64,000 bases of DNA from JBDXHU01 sp039989475 (GTDB lineage Bacteria; Pseudomonadota; Gammaproteobacteria; Pseudomonadales; Halieaceae): NCBI GenBank assembly GCA_039989475.1, contig JBDXHU010000009.1, positions 558,001 to 622,000 of the forward strand. Direction: 5' to 3'. Shown here piece after piece: positions 8,461-16,457 of this stretch. Under the pieces are notes generated by a model. That model had not been told where the DNA came from, did not search any database, and saw only the letters and a program-made list of their open reading frames with translations. The translations under genes and the position numbers were made by a program. Each line of letters opens with the position of its first letter. Position 1 is the first letter of the stretch.

Positions 8461-9900
8461 TTATGCGGACTTCTTGCCCCGGGGCTCGCGACTGGCCTGC
8501 AGCAATTCAGCAAAGGACGCCTGCAGGCACTCGGCGTAAAATTCGGGATCCGGCATCACCTCACGGCAGGACAGCGCCGCGATAATTATCGATCCCTTCT
8601 TGTTCATTACCGCGCTGGTTACCGTATGGAACAAACCCATCCCCGGCGCCAGCACGCCAATGCCAAAGGAGTCTACCAATTCTGCGCCGCAAAGGTAGAG
8701 TTGGAAGGGAGAACCGGGCACGTTGGTGACGATGGTGTGCTGCATGACATTCTTCTCCGTCATGCCGGCTGCCACTGACAAGCGCATCACACTGGAAATA
8801 ATTCCACCGGGCACGGTGTCGGCAATATCCAGGCCGATACGCGGCCCCATTGCCTCGGCATAGGCCTTGGAGCGATTGGCCTGCTCATGCACCGCCTGCA
8901 ACCTCTGCATGGGATCGGCAATGTCGGAACGCAGGGCCACGTTCATCAATCCGATCATATTGCCGCCGGCTTCCTGCTCCGACTCATCGCGAACATCGAT
9001 AGGACAGCCGGCCACCATGCTATTTTCCGGCAGCTCGCCCTTGCTCTCCAGGTAGCTGCGCATGGCGCCGGAAATGATTGTCAGCACCGCGTCGTTAATG
9101 GTGGCACCGGGCACGGCGGATTTAATCTCACGCACCTCTTCGAAGTCGAACTTGCGCGCCTCCACCACCCGGTGTGGCGACAGGTCCCGATTGAAGCGAG
9201 TGGGTTCCTTGTCCTCAAGGCTCTGGAATAAATCCTCCTCCTTGCCTTGCTTTAAACGCTTGCGGGCGGGCAAGGCCTGGCGCGCCAGCTGCACGATCTG
9301 CCAGGGCTTGCGCAGGTTGTTGAGATAGGCGCGGCCCAGCAGGCGAGTATTGCCAGGCTCGGGCTGCACCACCCAATCCGGACTCTCTTCCTCCACCGGG
9401 TTGGGCTCCATATCATTGAAGGCGCCGAAGAACTGAACCCCGGTGGCCCCATCCATGGCGGCATGATGCACCTTGGTATACAGGGCAAAGCTACCGGGTG
9501 GCACACCGTCGATATTGTTCAAGCCCTCAATCACATAGATCTGCCACAGGGGCCGCTTCATATCCAGCGGCTGTGCGTGCAAGCGCGCCACCTGTATCAG
9601 CAGCTGGCGCCAATCGCCGGGTCTGGGCAAGGCGATGTGACGAATGTGGTACTCCAGGTCGAAGCGTGCATCATCGACCCAATAGGGCTGGTCCAGCCCC
9701 ATGGGGACGCGTTTCAGCTTACGCCGGAAAATTGGCGAGCGGTGCACCCGCCGCGCAAAGGTCGCGAGAATATCCTTGAAGCGCACGCGACCACCCACAG
9801 CCGTGCTCTGGTCGTAAATGGAGATACCGCCTATATGCATGGGAAATCCATCCATTTCCGCATGCAGGAACATGGCATCCTGTCCTGTCAGCTGCTGCAT
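8461..9900 (-). CDS. Wax ester synthase/acyl-CoA:diacylglycerol acyltransferase (WS/DGAT)
   Basis: A 479-residue bifunctional O-acyltransferase that joins acyl-CoA to fatty alcohols or diacylglycerol for neutral-lipid storage. The active-site motif HHxxxDG is present as HHAAMDG at residues 145-151. The characteristic start (LTGQDAMFLHAE..MHIGG) and the C-terminal TNVPGSPFQLYLCGA block are also present. The start was set at 9900 because GGAGGG lies just upstream; an in-frame start 10 codons earlier exists but lacks support. It sits in an operon with a luciferase-like oxidoreductase upstream and SnoaL-like and OYE genes downstream. Such acyltransferases are typical of hydrocarbon- and lipid-using marine bacteria. 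Specificity for wax esters or triacylglycerol cannot be told here. Confidence 0.93.
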   Translation of the reverse strand: MQQLTGQDAMFLHAEMDGFPMHIGGISIYDQSTAVGGRVRFKDILATFARRVHRSPIFRRKLKRVPMGLDQPYWVDDARFDLEYHIRHIALPRPGDWRQLLIQVARLHAQPLDMKRPLWQIYVIEGLNNIDGVPPGSFALYTKVHHAAMDGATGVQFFGAFNDMEPNPVEEESPDWVVQPEPGNTRLLGRAYLNNLRKPWQIVQLARQALPARKRLKQGKEEDLFQSLEDKEPTRFNRDLSPHRVVEARKFDFEEVREIKSAVPGATINDAVLTIISGAMRSYLESKGELPENSMVAGCPIDVRDESEQEAGGNMIGLMNVALRSDIADPMQRLQAVHEQANRSKAYAEAMGPRIGLDIADTVPGGIISSVMRLSVAAGMTEKNVMQHTIVTNVPGSPFQLYLCGAELVDSFGIGVLAPGMGLFHTVTSAVMNKKGSIIIAALSCREVMPDPEFYAECLQASFAELLQASREPRGKKSA

Positions 9901-9916
9901 TGTTGCGCCCTCCGCT

Positions 9917-10780
9917 CTATAGCTTTGCAATTATTGTATTGGCGAATCGATCAATCGCCGCCAACTTGTCATCCAGGGACAGCTGCGGCTGGTAGGGATT
10001 CCAGGGCGTGACACAGATATCGGTCACTCCCAACTGCGCCAGCTGCTGGCAGTCCTCGACAGAACGCAAATTGCTGTCGAGGGCATGAATCTCAAAACTC
10101 TCAGGACTGTCATACTCGGCCCGGAATTCACCGAGTTGGTCGATCAGGCTTTGCAGTGTTTCCAGATCGGTGTTGGCGGAGATCCAGCCATCACCCAGCC
10201 TGGCCGCCCGCCGCAGGGCCGGCCTGGCATGACCACCGATCAGGATCGGTACAGGTGTAGCCGGCACAGGGCTAAGCTTTACCTCGCCGATAGAAAAGTG
10301 ATCCGAGTGATACTCAAAATAATCACCACTCATGGCCAGGCGCAAAACCTCCAGGCACTCATCCATCAGCTTACCGCGACCTTCAAATTCAACCCCGTTA
10401 TAAATGAAGTCTTCTTTCCAGGGGCTCAGGCCCGCTCCGAGACTGACACGCCCACCGCTCATCACCGCAAGCGAGCTCAAGGCCTTGGCCAGCACCAGCG
10501 GCTGTCGCACCGGCACCTTGAGCACGCCGGGATAAAAACGCAGTCGCTGGGTCACCGCCGCCATACCGGCAATCGCCACCAGCGGGTCAATCACCGGCGT
10601 CGCCTCCAGCGCCGAGCGCACCGCCGCGGTATCGGCATAGGGATAGTCCGACTCGCTGATTTTTGGGTAGAAGATGCTGTCTGGTACGCTGAGCGCGTTC
10701 CAGGCGCAGTCCTCCGCCGCGCGCGCGAGCACCGCGTAGTCCTCGTGGCCACCCAGGCCCAACATCAATGTAAAACGCAT
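9917..10780 (-). CDS. Luciferase-like (LLM class) flavin-dependent oxidoreductase
   Basis: A 287-residue bacterial-luciferase-fold protein of the TIGR03619-like LLM class, with RLRFYPGVLKVPVRQPLVLAK, GGRVSLGAGLSPWKEDF, and the late PVPILIGGHARPALRRAARLGDGW block. Members use F420 or FMN. F420 is uncommon in gammaproteobacteria, so FMN or a scavenged cofactor must be considered. The ATG at 10780 is preferred over an upstream in-frame TTG because AGGAG lies ten bases before it. It is the first gene of the minus-strand group luciferase-like, WS/DGAT, SnoaL-like, OYE. A divergent SDR gene starts about 195 bases away. Confidence 0.85.
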   Translation of the reverse strand: MRFTLMLGLGGHEDYAVLARAAEDCAWNALSVPDSIFYPKISESDYPYADTAAVRSALEATPVIDPLVAIAGMAAVTQRLRFYPGVLKVPVRQPLVLAKALSSLAVMSGGRVSLGAGLSPWKEDFIYNGVEFEGRGKLMDECLEVLRLAMSGDYFEYHSDHFSIGEVKLSPVPATPVPILIGGHARPALRRAARLGDGWISANTDLETLQSLIDQLGEFRAEYDSPESFEIHALDSNLRSVEDCQQLAQLGVTDICVTPWNPYQPQLSLDDKLAAIDRFANTIIAKL

Positions 10781-10920
10781 CCGCCGACAACTCCTCAATA
10801 CTTACCTATAGCGTAAGCGCCAGGCTGCCGCGGGCACACGACCAAAGCATCCATGTTTGTTAGCTATTCCGATCAGCCGCCTGAAGGGATATGTCAACAC
10901 AACAGGCGTCTCAAGTGCTG

Positions 10921-10949
10921 TTGGCAATCTCTGTTTCCGCTAAGATCAT
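10921..10949 (+). promoter_or_regulatory. Possible promoter of the SDR gene at 10976
   Basis: TTGGCA (10921-10926) is followed after 17 bases by GATCAT, with a TAAGAT/ATATAT-rich stretch overlapping. The elements lie 27-55 bases before the start codon in the divergent intergenic region. The -35 box is good and the -10 is poor, so this is a weak assignment. Confidence 0.25.
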
Positions 10950-10975
10950 ATATCTTTGCAAGGGAGCAAGCGGAC

Positions 10976-11737
10976 ATGAAAACTTATGCAATGACCGGCG
11001 GCGCCAGCGGTATTGGTGCGGCTATCAAGGAGCGACTGCAAGCCGCAGGACACCAGCTCATCGTGGTCGATATCGCCAAAGCCGATATCGAGGCAGACCT
11101 GTCCTCGGTCGAGGGCCGCAGCGCGGCAATTGATGCCATCAAGGCGGCGGCCCCGGATGGACTGGACGGTTTTATCGCCTGCGCCGGGCTCGGCTCCCAC
11201 GTCCCCAATCTGCCGCTGATCGCCGGGGTGAATTACCACGGTTCAGTTGAGCTGGTGGAAGGCCTGCGCGAGCACCTCGCCCGCAGAGGCGGCACGGTAA
11301 TACTGATTTCGTCTAATTCCGCTCCCATGGACACCAGCCAGGATTACGTCGACGCCCTGCTGGAAAATGACAGCGAAGCCCTGGCCAAAGCCCTGGAAAG
11401 CATGGAGGGACATGCCGTCTACTCCGGTTCCAAACAGGCCCTGGCGCGCTGGATGCGCCGCCACTGCGCTGACTATGCCCGCCAGGGTATTCGCATGAAC
11501 GCGGTAGCACCGGGCTACACGGAAACACCGATGACCGCTGCGGTACAGGACGACCCCAATTACGGCGATGCCATCCGCCAGTTTGTTGCCAGCATCCCCA
11601 TTGGTCGCCCGGGGGCGCCAGAAGATATGGCCGATGCGGTCGACTTTCTGCTCAGTGAACAGGCTGGTTTTGTCTGTGGCTCGGTATTGTTTGTAGACGG
11701 CGGTCACGACGCGCTGATGCGACCTGACCAGTTTTAG
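10976..11737 (+). CDS. SDR oxidoreductase, 3-alpha-hydroxysteroid dehydrogenase-like
   Basis: A 253-residue short-chain dehydrogenase. Cofactor loop TGGASGIG is near the N-terminus, an Asp (VVDIAKAD) suggests NAD preference, and the catalytic YSGSKQALARW contains Tyr and Lys, followed by NAVAPGYTETPM. A short, diverged central part with an insertion before the catalytic Tyr resembles the 3-alpha-hydroxysteroid dehydrogenase/carbonyl reductase group. Steroid specificity is an inference only. ATG 10976 is chosen because AGGGAG lies nine bases upstream and because the extension reads as intergenic. It is transcribed divergently from the luciferase-like operon, whose enzymes could act on the same alcohol or ketone. 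Confidence 0.85.
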   Translation: MKTYAMTGGASGIGAAIKERLQAAGHQLIVVDIAKADIEADLSSVEGRSAAIDAIKAAAPDGLDGFIACAGLGSHVPNLPLIAGVNYHGSVELVEGLREHLARRGGTVILISSNSAPMDTSQDYVDALLENDSEALAKALESMEGHAVYSGSKQALARWMRRHCADYARQGIRMNAVAPGYTETPMTAAVQDDPNYGDAIRQFVASIPIGRPGAPEDMADAVDFLLSEQAGFVCGSVLFVDGGHDALMRPDQF

Positions 11738-11952
11738 TGACCTGGCGCACAGTTTAGACATCCCCTGTGCACGGGCGGAGGAAGCTGGCCGTAAACTCCT
11801 CTACCTTAATGGGTGCGATCCAGACATTGGGTCGCAGGGCCCGGATATAAAACAAGCGCTTCTATCAGGTATAGTGAAGGCCCTGGCTACTGGGAGAGAA
11901 AATCCGCAGCAGCCAGGTCGGGAGCACCAGCCGCGCACAAACGAGAGCTACT

Positions 11953-12408
11953 ATGAATTTACCAATAAATTTCCTGATCTCAGAGATACCGTTGTTCGAC
12001 GCCCTGGATTTCGACGAACTCAAGGAAATTGAAAAGCGCCTGGTCTACAAGGAACTGAGACAAGGTACCGTCATCTATAAGCAGGGTAGCGAGGGCCGCT
12101 CCGTTTGCTTTGTGGTCGACGGCGAACTTTCCGTGGTCAGGCGCAGCGATAAGGGTGACGCAACAATAGCGACCGTTAGCAAAGGCCAATCCGTCGGCGA
12201 AATGGCAATCATCGACGGACTGACTCGTTCGGCTGACGTGGTTGCGACCTCCAACACCTGCGTCCTGATCCTGAAGCGCGAAGATTTTGACTCAGTCGTT
12301 TCTGAATACCCCCATGTCGGTGTCAAAGTACTCAAATCCCTCGCCAGGGGAATGAGCGTCACTTTACGCGACCGCTCCGAGGACCTCGCTCGCCTGATGC
12401 TGATCTAG
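11953..12408 (+). CDS. Cyclic nucleotide-binding domain protein without DNA-binding domain
   Basis: A 151-residue protein consisting of one CAP-family cNMP-binding domain. The beta-roll is followed by a phosphate-binding cassette, GEMAIIDGLTRSADVVA, which keeps the ribose-binding Glu and phosphate-binding Arg of cAMP/cGMP-responsive members. A C-helix of about 30 residues follows, and no winged helix-turn-helix or enzymatic domain is attached. It may therefore act as a stand-alone nucleotide sensor interacting with a partner protein. It lies 215 bases after the SDR gene and 87 bases before korA on the same strand; co-transcription with korAB is possible but unproven. Confidence 0.85.
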   Translation: MNLPINFLISEIPLFDALDFDELKEIEKRLVYKELRQGTVIYKQGSEGRSVCFVVDGELSVVRRSDKGDATIATVSKGQSVGEMAIIDGLTRSADVVATSNTCVLILKREDFDSVVSEYPHVGVKVLKSLARGMSVTLRDRSEDLARLMLI

Positions 12409-12495
12409 GCAGACTGGCATTTTTTTGACCTGTCTTAGCTTTCACAGCTCTCTCAGAGGCTATGCTATAGGCTCTTGATCTCTTCGGGTTTGCGC

Positions 12496-14223
12496 ATGCA
12501 AGCGAGACCGCTTTCTATTGCAATAACCGGCGCCGGCGGCGCCGGCGTGATTTCCTGTGGCGAATTGTTGCTGCAGGGCTGGGCGCGATTGGGGGGTCGG
12601 GGTTTGTTGCGCAAGGCCTACGGGCCGCAAATTCGCGGCGGTGAGTCAGCTGCCCTGCTCAAGCTCACCGACGGCGAGCGCTATACCGCTGCGGGGCAGT
12701 ACGACCTGGTCGTCGCCCTGGACTGGGACAATTATTCCCGCTTTGAAGATGAGATCCGACTGGGCCCTGATAGCTGGGTGCTGTGCCAACCCGGCACCGA
12801 GATCCCCGCCTCCGTGCTGAGCGCTAAACCCACGATATTGACCCTGGCTATGAGCGATCTGGCCACGGCATCGCATCCGGGTGGCCGGGTCAACATGCTG
12901 GTACTGGGATTGCTGGGCAAGTTGCTGGGCGTGTCTGCCAGCAGCCTGTGTGAACTGGCCGGGCAAAAGCTGTCGGGCAAGCCCGATGTCTATCGCGACG
13001 CCGCGCTGGCCTGTATTGAAGCGGGTGCACAGACAGCACTGGAATGTAGCTTGCAAGCGCCACCTCGCAACGGGGAGGCGCTGTGCTATCTCAGCGGCAA
13101 CCAGGCGGTTGGCCTGGGAGCACTGGAAGCCGGAGTTCGCTTTGTAGCGGCCTACCCCATCACTCCGGCCTCAGACGTACTGGAATGGATGGCGGGTGGC
13201 CTCGAGCAAGTGGGCGGCAAGTTAATCCAGGCCGAAGATGAATTGGCTGCCATCAATATGAGCATAGGCGCCGCGTTTGGTGGTGTGCCGTCACTAACTG
13301 CAACCTCGGGGCCGGGCCTGGCCCTGATGACTGAGAGCATCGGCCTGGCGGTGGCCAGCGAGACACCGATTACCATCATTAACGTGATGCGCGGCGGCCC
13401 ATCCACCGGGATTCCGACCAAGTCGGAGCAGAGTGATCTCAATATTGCCCTGTTTGGTTTACACGGTGATGCACCCCACCTGGTGCTGGCGGCGCTGGAT
13501 ATCGCCGACTGCGTGTTCACCGCCAGTTGGGCGGTACAACTGGCCCAGCACCTGCAGACCGCCGCGATCCTGTTGTCGGATCAGTTTATCGGCCAGTCCA
13601 CCGCTGTTGTTTCTGAACCAAGGCGCTGTCAGGGTACCCTGGCAATGGCGACAACTGCCGCGGCGGATGAAGCCGGGGATACGAACTACCAGCGCTACCA
13701 GCTGACCGATTCCGGCGTTTCCCTGCTGGCAACACCCGGTGACAGCAATCGGCGATTTACCGCCGACGGACTGGAGCACAACCAGCAGGGCACACCTTCC
13801 GCCGCCCATTCAGATCACCAGCAGCAATTGGACAAGCGCCAGAAAAAGCTGGCCGAGTTCGACTTTGGCGAAGACTGGGCTGAGATCACGGGTACTGGCG
13901 AACTGGCCCTGGTCAGTTTTGGTTCAAGTTCAGCAGCGGTAAACGAGGCGGCGGAGCAACTGCGCGAGCGCGGGATAGAGACGCGCGCCATCAGCCTGCG
14001 ACTGCTGGCACCCCTGCAAGCCGAGGCACTGACTGATGCACTGGCCGGCTGTGAGCAGCTAATCATCGTCGAGCAAAATCACAGTGCGCAGCTCATGCAC
14101 TACCTGAAGGGACATATGGATTTTCAGCAAGCCGTTCACAGTTACGCAGTAGCAGGACCGGTGCCCTTGAATCCAGACAGCATTGCGCAGCGCGCACTGG
14201 AGATCGTGAACAATGACGGATAG
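12496..14223 (+). CDS. korA: 2-oxoacid:ferredoxin oxidoreductase, fused gamma-alpha subunit
   Basis: A 575-residue subunit of a CoA-dependent 2-oxoacid (probably 2-oxoglutarate) oxidoreductase that yields acyl-CoA, CO2 and reduced ferredoxin. The N-terminal gamma domain begins TGAGGAGVISCGELL. The alpha/pyrimidine-binding domain starts near residue 200 with AYPITPASDVLEWM, EDELAAINMSIGAAFGG and TSGPGLALMTESIGLA. A transketolase C-like domain ends the protein. The gamma-alpha fusion is the usual KorA form. ATG 12496 is preferred to an upstream TTG; neither has a clear RBS. The beta-subunit gene overlaps its end by 11 bases. No ferredoxin gene is adjacent. Substrate preference between 2-oxoglutarate and branched-chain or other oxoacids is uncertain. 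Confidence 0.88.
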   Translation: MQARPLSIAITGAGGAGVISCGELLLQGWARLGGRGLLRKAYGPQIRGGESAALLKLTDGERYTAAGQYDLVVALDWDNYSRFEDEIRLGPDSWVLCQPGTEIPASVLSAKPTILTLAMSDLATASHPGGRVNMLVLGLLGKLLGVSASSLCELAGQKLSGKPDVYRDAALACIEAGAQTALECSLQAPPRNGEALCYLSGNQAVGLGALEAGVRFVAAYPITPASDVLEWMAGGLEQVGGKLIQAEDELAAINMSIGAAFGGVPSLTATSGPGLALMTESIGLAVASETPITIINVMRGGPSTGIPTKSEQSDLNIALFGLHGDAPHLVLAALDIADCVFTASWAVQLAQHLQTAAILLSDQFIGQSTAVVSEPRRCQGTLAMATTAAADEAGDTNYQRYQLTDSGVSLLATPGDSNRRFTADGLEHNQQGTPSAAHSDHQQQLDKRQKKLAEFDFGEDWAEITGTGELALVSFGSSSAAVNEAAEQLRERGIETRAISLRLLAPLQAEALTDALAGCEQLIIVEQNHSAQLMHYLKGHMDFQQAVHSYAVAGPVPLNPDSIAQRALEIVNNDG

Positions 14224-15049
14224 CGTCGTACTCAAGCCAAGGGACTACAAGTCCGCTGTTAAGCCCATCTGGTGTCCCGGCTGCGGTCACTTTTCGGTCT
14301 TCAATGCGATCACCAAGGCCATGGCGGCGCTGGCTATCAGCAAGGACGACACGGTCATGGTCTCGGGAATTGGCTGTTCCTCGCGCCTGCCAGCCTATGT
14401 GGACAGCTATGGCTTCCACGGCGTCCACGGACGCGGGCTGGCTATTGCCCAGGGCCTGAAAGTAGCGCGGCCGGACCTTAGCGTGCTGGTCATGGGCGGC
14501 GACGGTGACGGCTTTTCCATCGGCGGCAACCATTTCATTCACGCCTGCCGCCGCAATGTGAACCTGACTTACATTGCGATGGATAATGAAGTCTACGGCA
14601 TGACCAAGGGACAGGCCTCGCCGACCACTCCCATCGACTGGGATCACAGCAAGCTGACGCCACACGGCCCCGGGGTAAGGCCCTTTAAGCCGGCAGCACT
14701 GGCATTGGCCGCCGGCGCACCCTGGATTGCCAGGGCCTACTCGGGCAACCCCAACCAGATGGCACAATTGATCGCCGCGGCCATAGAGTTTCCAGGTTTC
14801 AGTTTCCTGCATGTGATGTCCCAGTGCATCACCTTCTGCCCGGAGCAGACTGACTGGAAACAAATCGTCCATGAGCGCACAGATCCGGCCCTGGTGGATG
14901 CCGACGAGGCGGCCAAACTATTCCTTCATGAAGACGGCTTCGAGACCGGCCTGCTGTTCAAGGAGCAGCGAGCGACCTGGCCTCCCCCCGGCACATCAGG
15001 GATCAGCGAGGCTGCGCTGGAAAATCTGGCAGCCTCTTTCCGGGTATGA
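14213..15049 (+). CDS. korB: 2-oxoacid:ferredoxin oxidoreductase, beta subunit (TPP-binding)
   Basis: A 278-residue TPP-binding beta subunit. WCPGCGHFSV near residue 22, GIGCSSRLPAY, HGRGLAIAQGLK and the TPP/Mg motif GGDGDGFSIGGNHF...DNEVYGMTKGQ are all present. It pairs with the KorA subunit, whose gene it overlaps by 11 bases, giving stoichiometric coupled translation. There is no separate 4Fe-4S delta domain, as is normal for two-gene KorAB systems. Electrons would pass to a ferredoxin encoded elsewhere. A ferritin-like gene starts 7 bases after the stop, apparently in the same operon. Confidence 0.9.
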   Translation: MTDSVVLKPRDYKSAVKPIWCPGCGHFSVFNAITKAMAALAISKDDTVMVSGIGCSSRLPAYVDSYGFHGVHGRGLAIAQGLKVARPDLSVLVMGGDGDGFSIGGNHFIHACRRNVNLTYIAMDNEVYGMTKGQASPTTPIDWDHSKLTPHGPGVRPFKPAALALAAGAPWIARAYSGNPNQMAQLIAAAIEFPGFSFLHVMSQCITFCPEQTDWKQIVHERTDPALVDADEAAKLFLHEDGFETGLLFKEQRATWPPPGTSGISEAALENLAASFRV

Positions 15050-15056
15050 CCACGCC

Positions 15057-15572
15057 ATGACACAGACCAACACAGAACTGGCAAATTTTCTTGCCCACTC
15101 CATCGAACTGGAGTCGGAAGCCAGGGACCGCTACGAGGAACTGGCGGACTCCATGGCAGAACACCACAACGAGAAGGTGGCGGAATTCTTCCAGCGTATG
15201 TGCCATGAGGCCAGTCAACACCTGGCGGAGGTAGCAGTGCTGGCTGAGGGCATGACGCTGCCGGAACTCAAGGCCTGGGAATTCAGCTGGCCCGGGGCAG
15301 AGCCACCGGAAACCGCCAGCTATGAAGCCATGCACTACCGCATGAGCCTGCGCGAGGCCATGCTGCTGGCACTGGCCAATGAACTGGCGGCGGAGAACTA
15401 TTATCGCCAGTTCGCTGACAATAGTAGCGACCAGGAGACGGCGCAGCTTGCCGCACAGTTTGCCGACGAGGAACTGTCACACGGAGCCGAGTTGGAACGA
15501 CTGCTGCAAGCCGTGCCGGAAAACGCGGCACACCTGCGCGAGGAAGACGACGATCCACATATGCCCGAATAG
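15057..15572 (+). CDS. Ferritin-like/rubrerythrin-type diiron domain protein
   Basis: A 171-residue, four-helix, glutamate-rich protein. Diiron ligands can be assigned in the order ELESEARDRYEEL (helix 1), CHEASQH (E-x-x-H, helix 2), NELAAENYY (helix 3) and DEELSHGAEL (E-x-x-H, helix 4). The rubredoxin-like domain of classical rubrerythrins is absent. The start ATG at 15057 follows the korB stop by 7 bases, so it belongs to the kor operon. A role in protecting the oxygen-sensitive oxidoreductase, or in iron handling for it, is a contextual inference. The C-terminal tail is acidic (EEDDDPHMPE). Confidence 0.8.
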   Translation: MTQTNTELANFLAHSIELESEARDRYEELADSMAEHHNEKVAEFFQRMCHEASQHLAEVAVLAEGMTLPELKAWEFSWPGAEPPETASYEAMHYRMSLREAMLLALANELAAENYYRQFADNSSDQETAQLAAQFADEELSHGAELERLLQAVPENAAHLREEDDDPHMPE

Positions 15573-15629
15573 CCGGGTTGTGCTGCCACAACAGCAAGAC
15601 CACCCAGTGCAAGACCCGGCGAACGACTA

Positions 15630-15703
15630 GCTGAGGCTCTCGTCCAGGGGGCTGAAGCTCTCTTGCGGGGGCTGAGGCTCTCTCCCTGGGGGCTGAAGCT
15701 CTA
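15630..15703. repeat. Short tandem repeats of about 20 bp
   Basis: Four units starting GCTGA-[AG]-GCTCT at 15630, 15651, 15671 and 15692 have a period of 20-21 bases, each followed by a short variable, mostly G/C-rich stretch. The last unit runs into the stop codon of the cvfB-like gene on the minus strand. It lies in the 128-base gap between two convergent genes, and no function is evident. Confidence 0.7.
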
Positions 15704-16363
15704 ATCCAGGAGCCGCATGCCCTTGTCATCCAGTTCTATGCGTCGCTGTTTATATAAAGCGCCGACGGCTTGCTTGAACACCTTCTTGCTGACACCAAAT
15801 ACCGACTTGATAACCTCGGGTGAACTCTTGTCCGAGAGCAGAAGCTGACCGTCGTGCTCGGCAAGCTTTTGCAGGATATCCTCCGCCACCGCGTCGATGC
15901 GGCCTCGCTGGTAGCCCGGCTTCACCAGGCTAAGATCAATTTTGCCGTCACTGCGCAGGCGATTGATGTAGCCGGTCACCTGGTCTCCCTTGCGCACCGG
16001 TGCAGGCAATTCACTGCTATAGAGCAAGCCCCAGCTGTGGTGATCGATCACCGCCTTGTAACCCAGCTCCGTCTTGTCCGCAATTATCAGCGATACTTCC
16101 TGTCCGCGTTTGAATTCGGTGCTGGTGTCATCCAGCCAGTGATCCAGTTTGGTCGAGCCGGCGCTGCGCCCCTGGTTATCAACATAGACACGCACCAGTA
16201 CATTACTGCCCACCCGCAGAGGCTGTTGTTGCTCGGCGAAGGGAATAAACAGATCCTTGGGTAAACCCCAGTCAACGAAGCCGCCAATCTCATTAACGGC
16301 AACGACTCGCAGCCAGGCGACCTCGCCGACCTGGGCCAGGGGAGTGGGTTCGGATGTGTCCAT
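15701..16363 (-). CDS. CvfB-like S1 RNA-binding protein, lacking the N-terminal S1 repeat
   Basis: A 220-residue protein matching the C-terminal three quarters of CvfB/YitL-type proteins. An S1 domain begins VGEVAWLRVVAVNEIGGFVDWGLPKDL, followed by a second repeat (RVGSNVLVRVYVDNQGR) and a third (GDQVTGYINRLRSDGKIDLSL). It ends with a winged helix (SPEVIKSVFGVSKKVFKQAVGALYK). Family members are usually near 280 residues with one more S1 repeat in front. Here only 94 bases separate the start from the upstream SDR gene and no reading frame encodes the missing repeat, so the gene seems truncated or naturally short. Members bind RNA and influence gene expression. The start at MDTSEP is the first plausible Met and the RBS is weak. 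Confidence 0.82.
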   Translation of the reverse strand: MDTSEPTPLAQVGEVAWLRVVAVNEIGGFVDWGLPKDLFIPFAEQQQPLRVGSNVLVRVYVDNQGRSAGSTKLDHWLDDTSTEFKRGQEVSLIIADKTELGYKAVIDHHSWGLLYSSELPAPVRKGDQVTGYINRLRSDGKIDLSLVKPGYQRGRIDAVAEDILQKLAEHDGQLLLSDKSSPEVIKSVFGVSKKVFKQAVGALYKQRRIELDDKGMRLLD

Positions 16364-16457
16364 GAGGTTTATCCCGTAAGCAGAGTTGCCTGAGAGCGGA
16401 CCATACTCCAGCGAGCCGGCTAATGGAATATTGACCCCTGGGCTTGTCTTGCCGGCG

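Noticed and set aside
9917..10780. Firm F420-dependent enzyme assignment
   Set aside because: The family includes F420 and FMN users and no F420 biosynthesis gene is in the window, so the cofactor is left open.
12409..12440. Rho-independent terminator after the cNMP-binding gene
   Set aside because: A run of seven T is present, but no convincing GC-rich stem precedes it.
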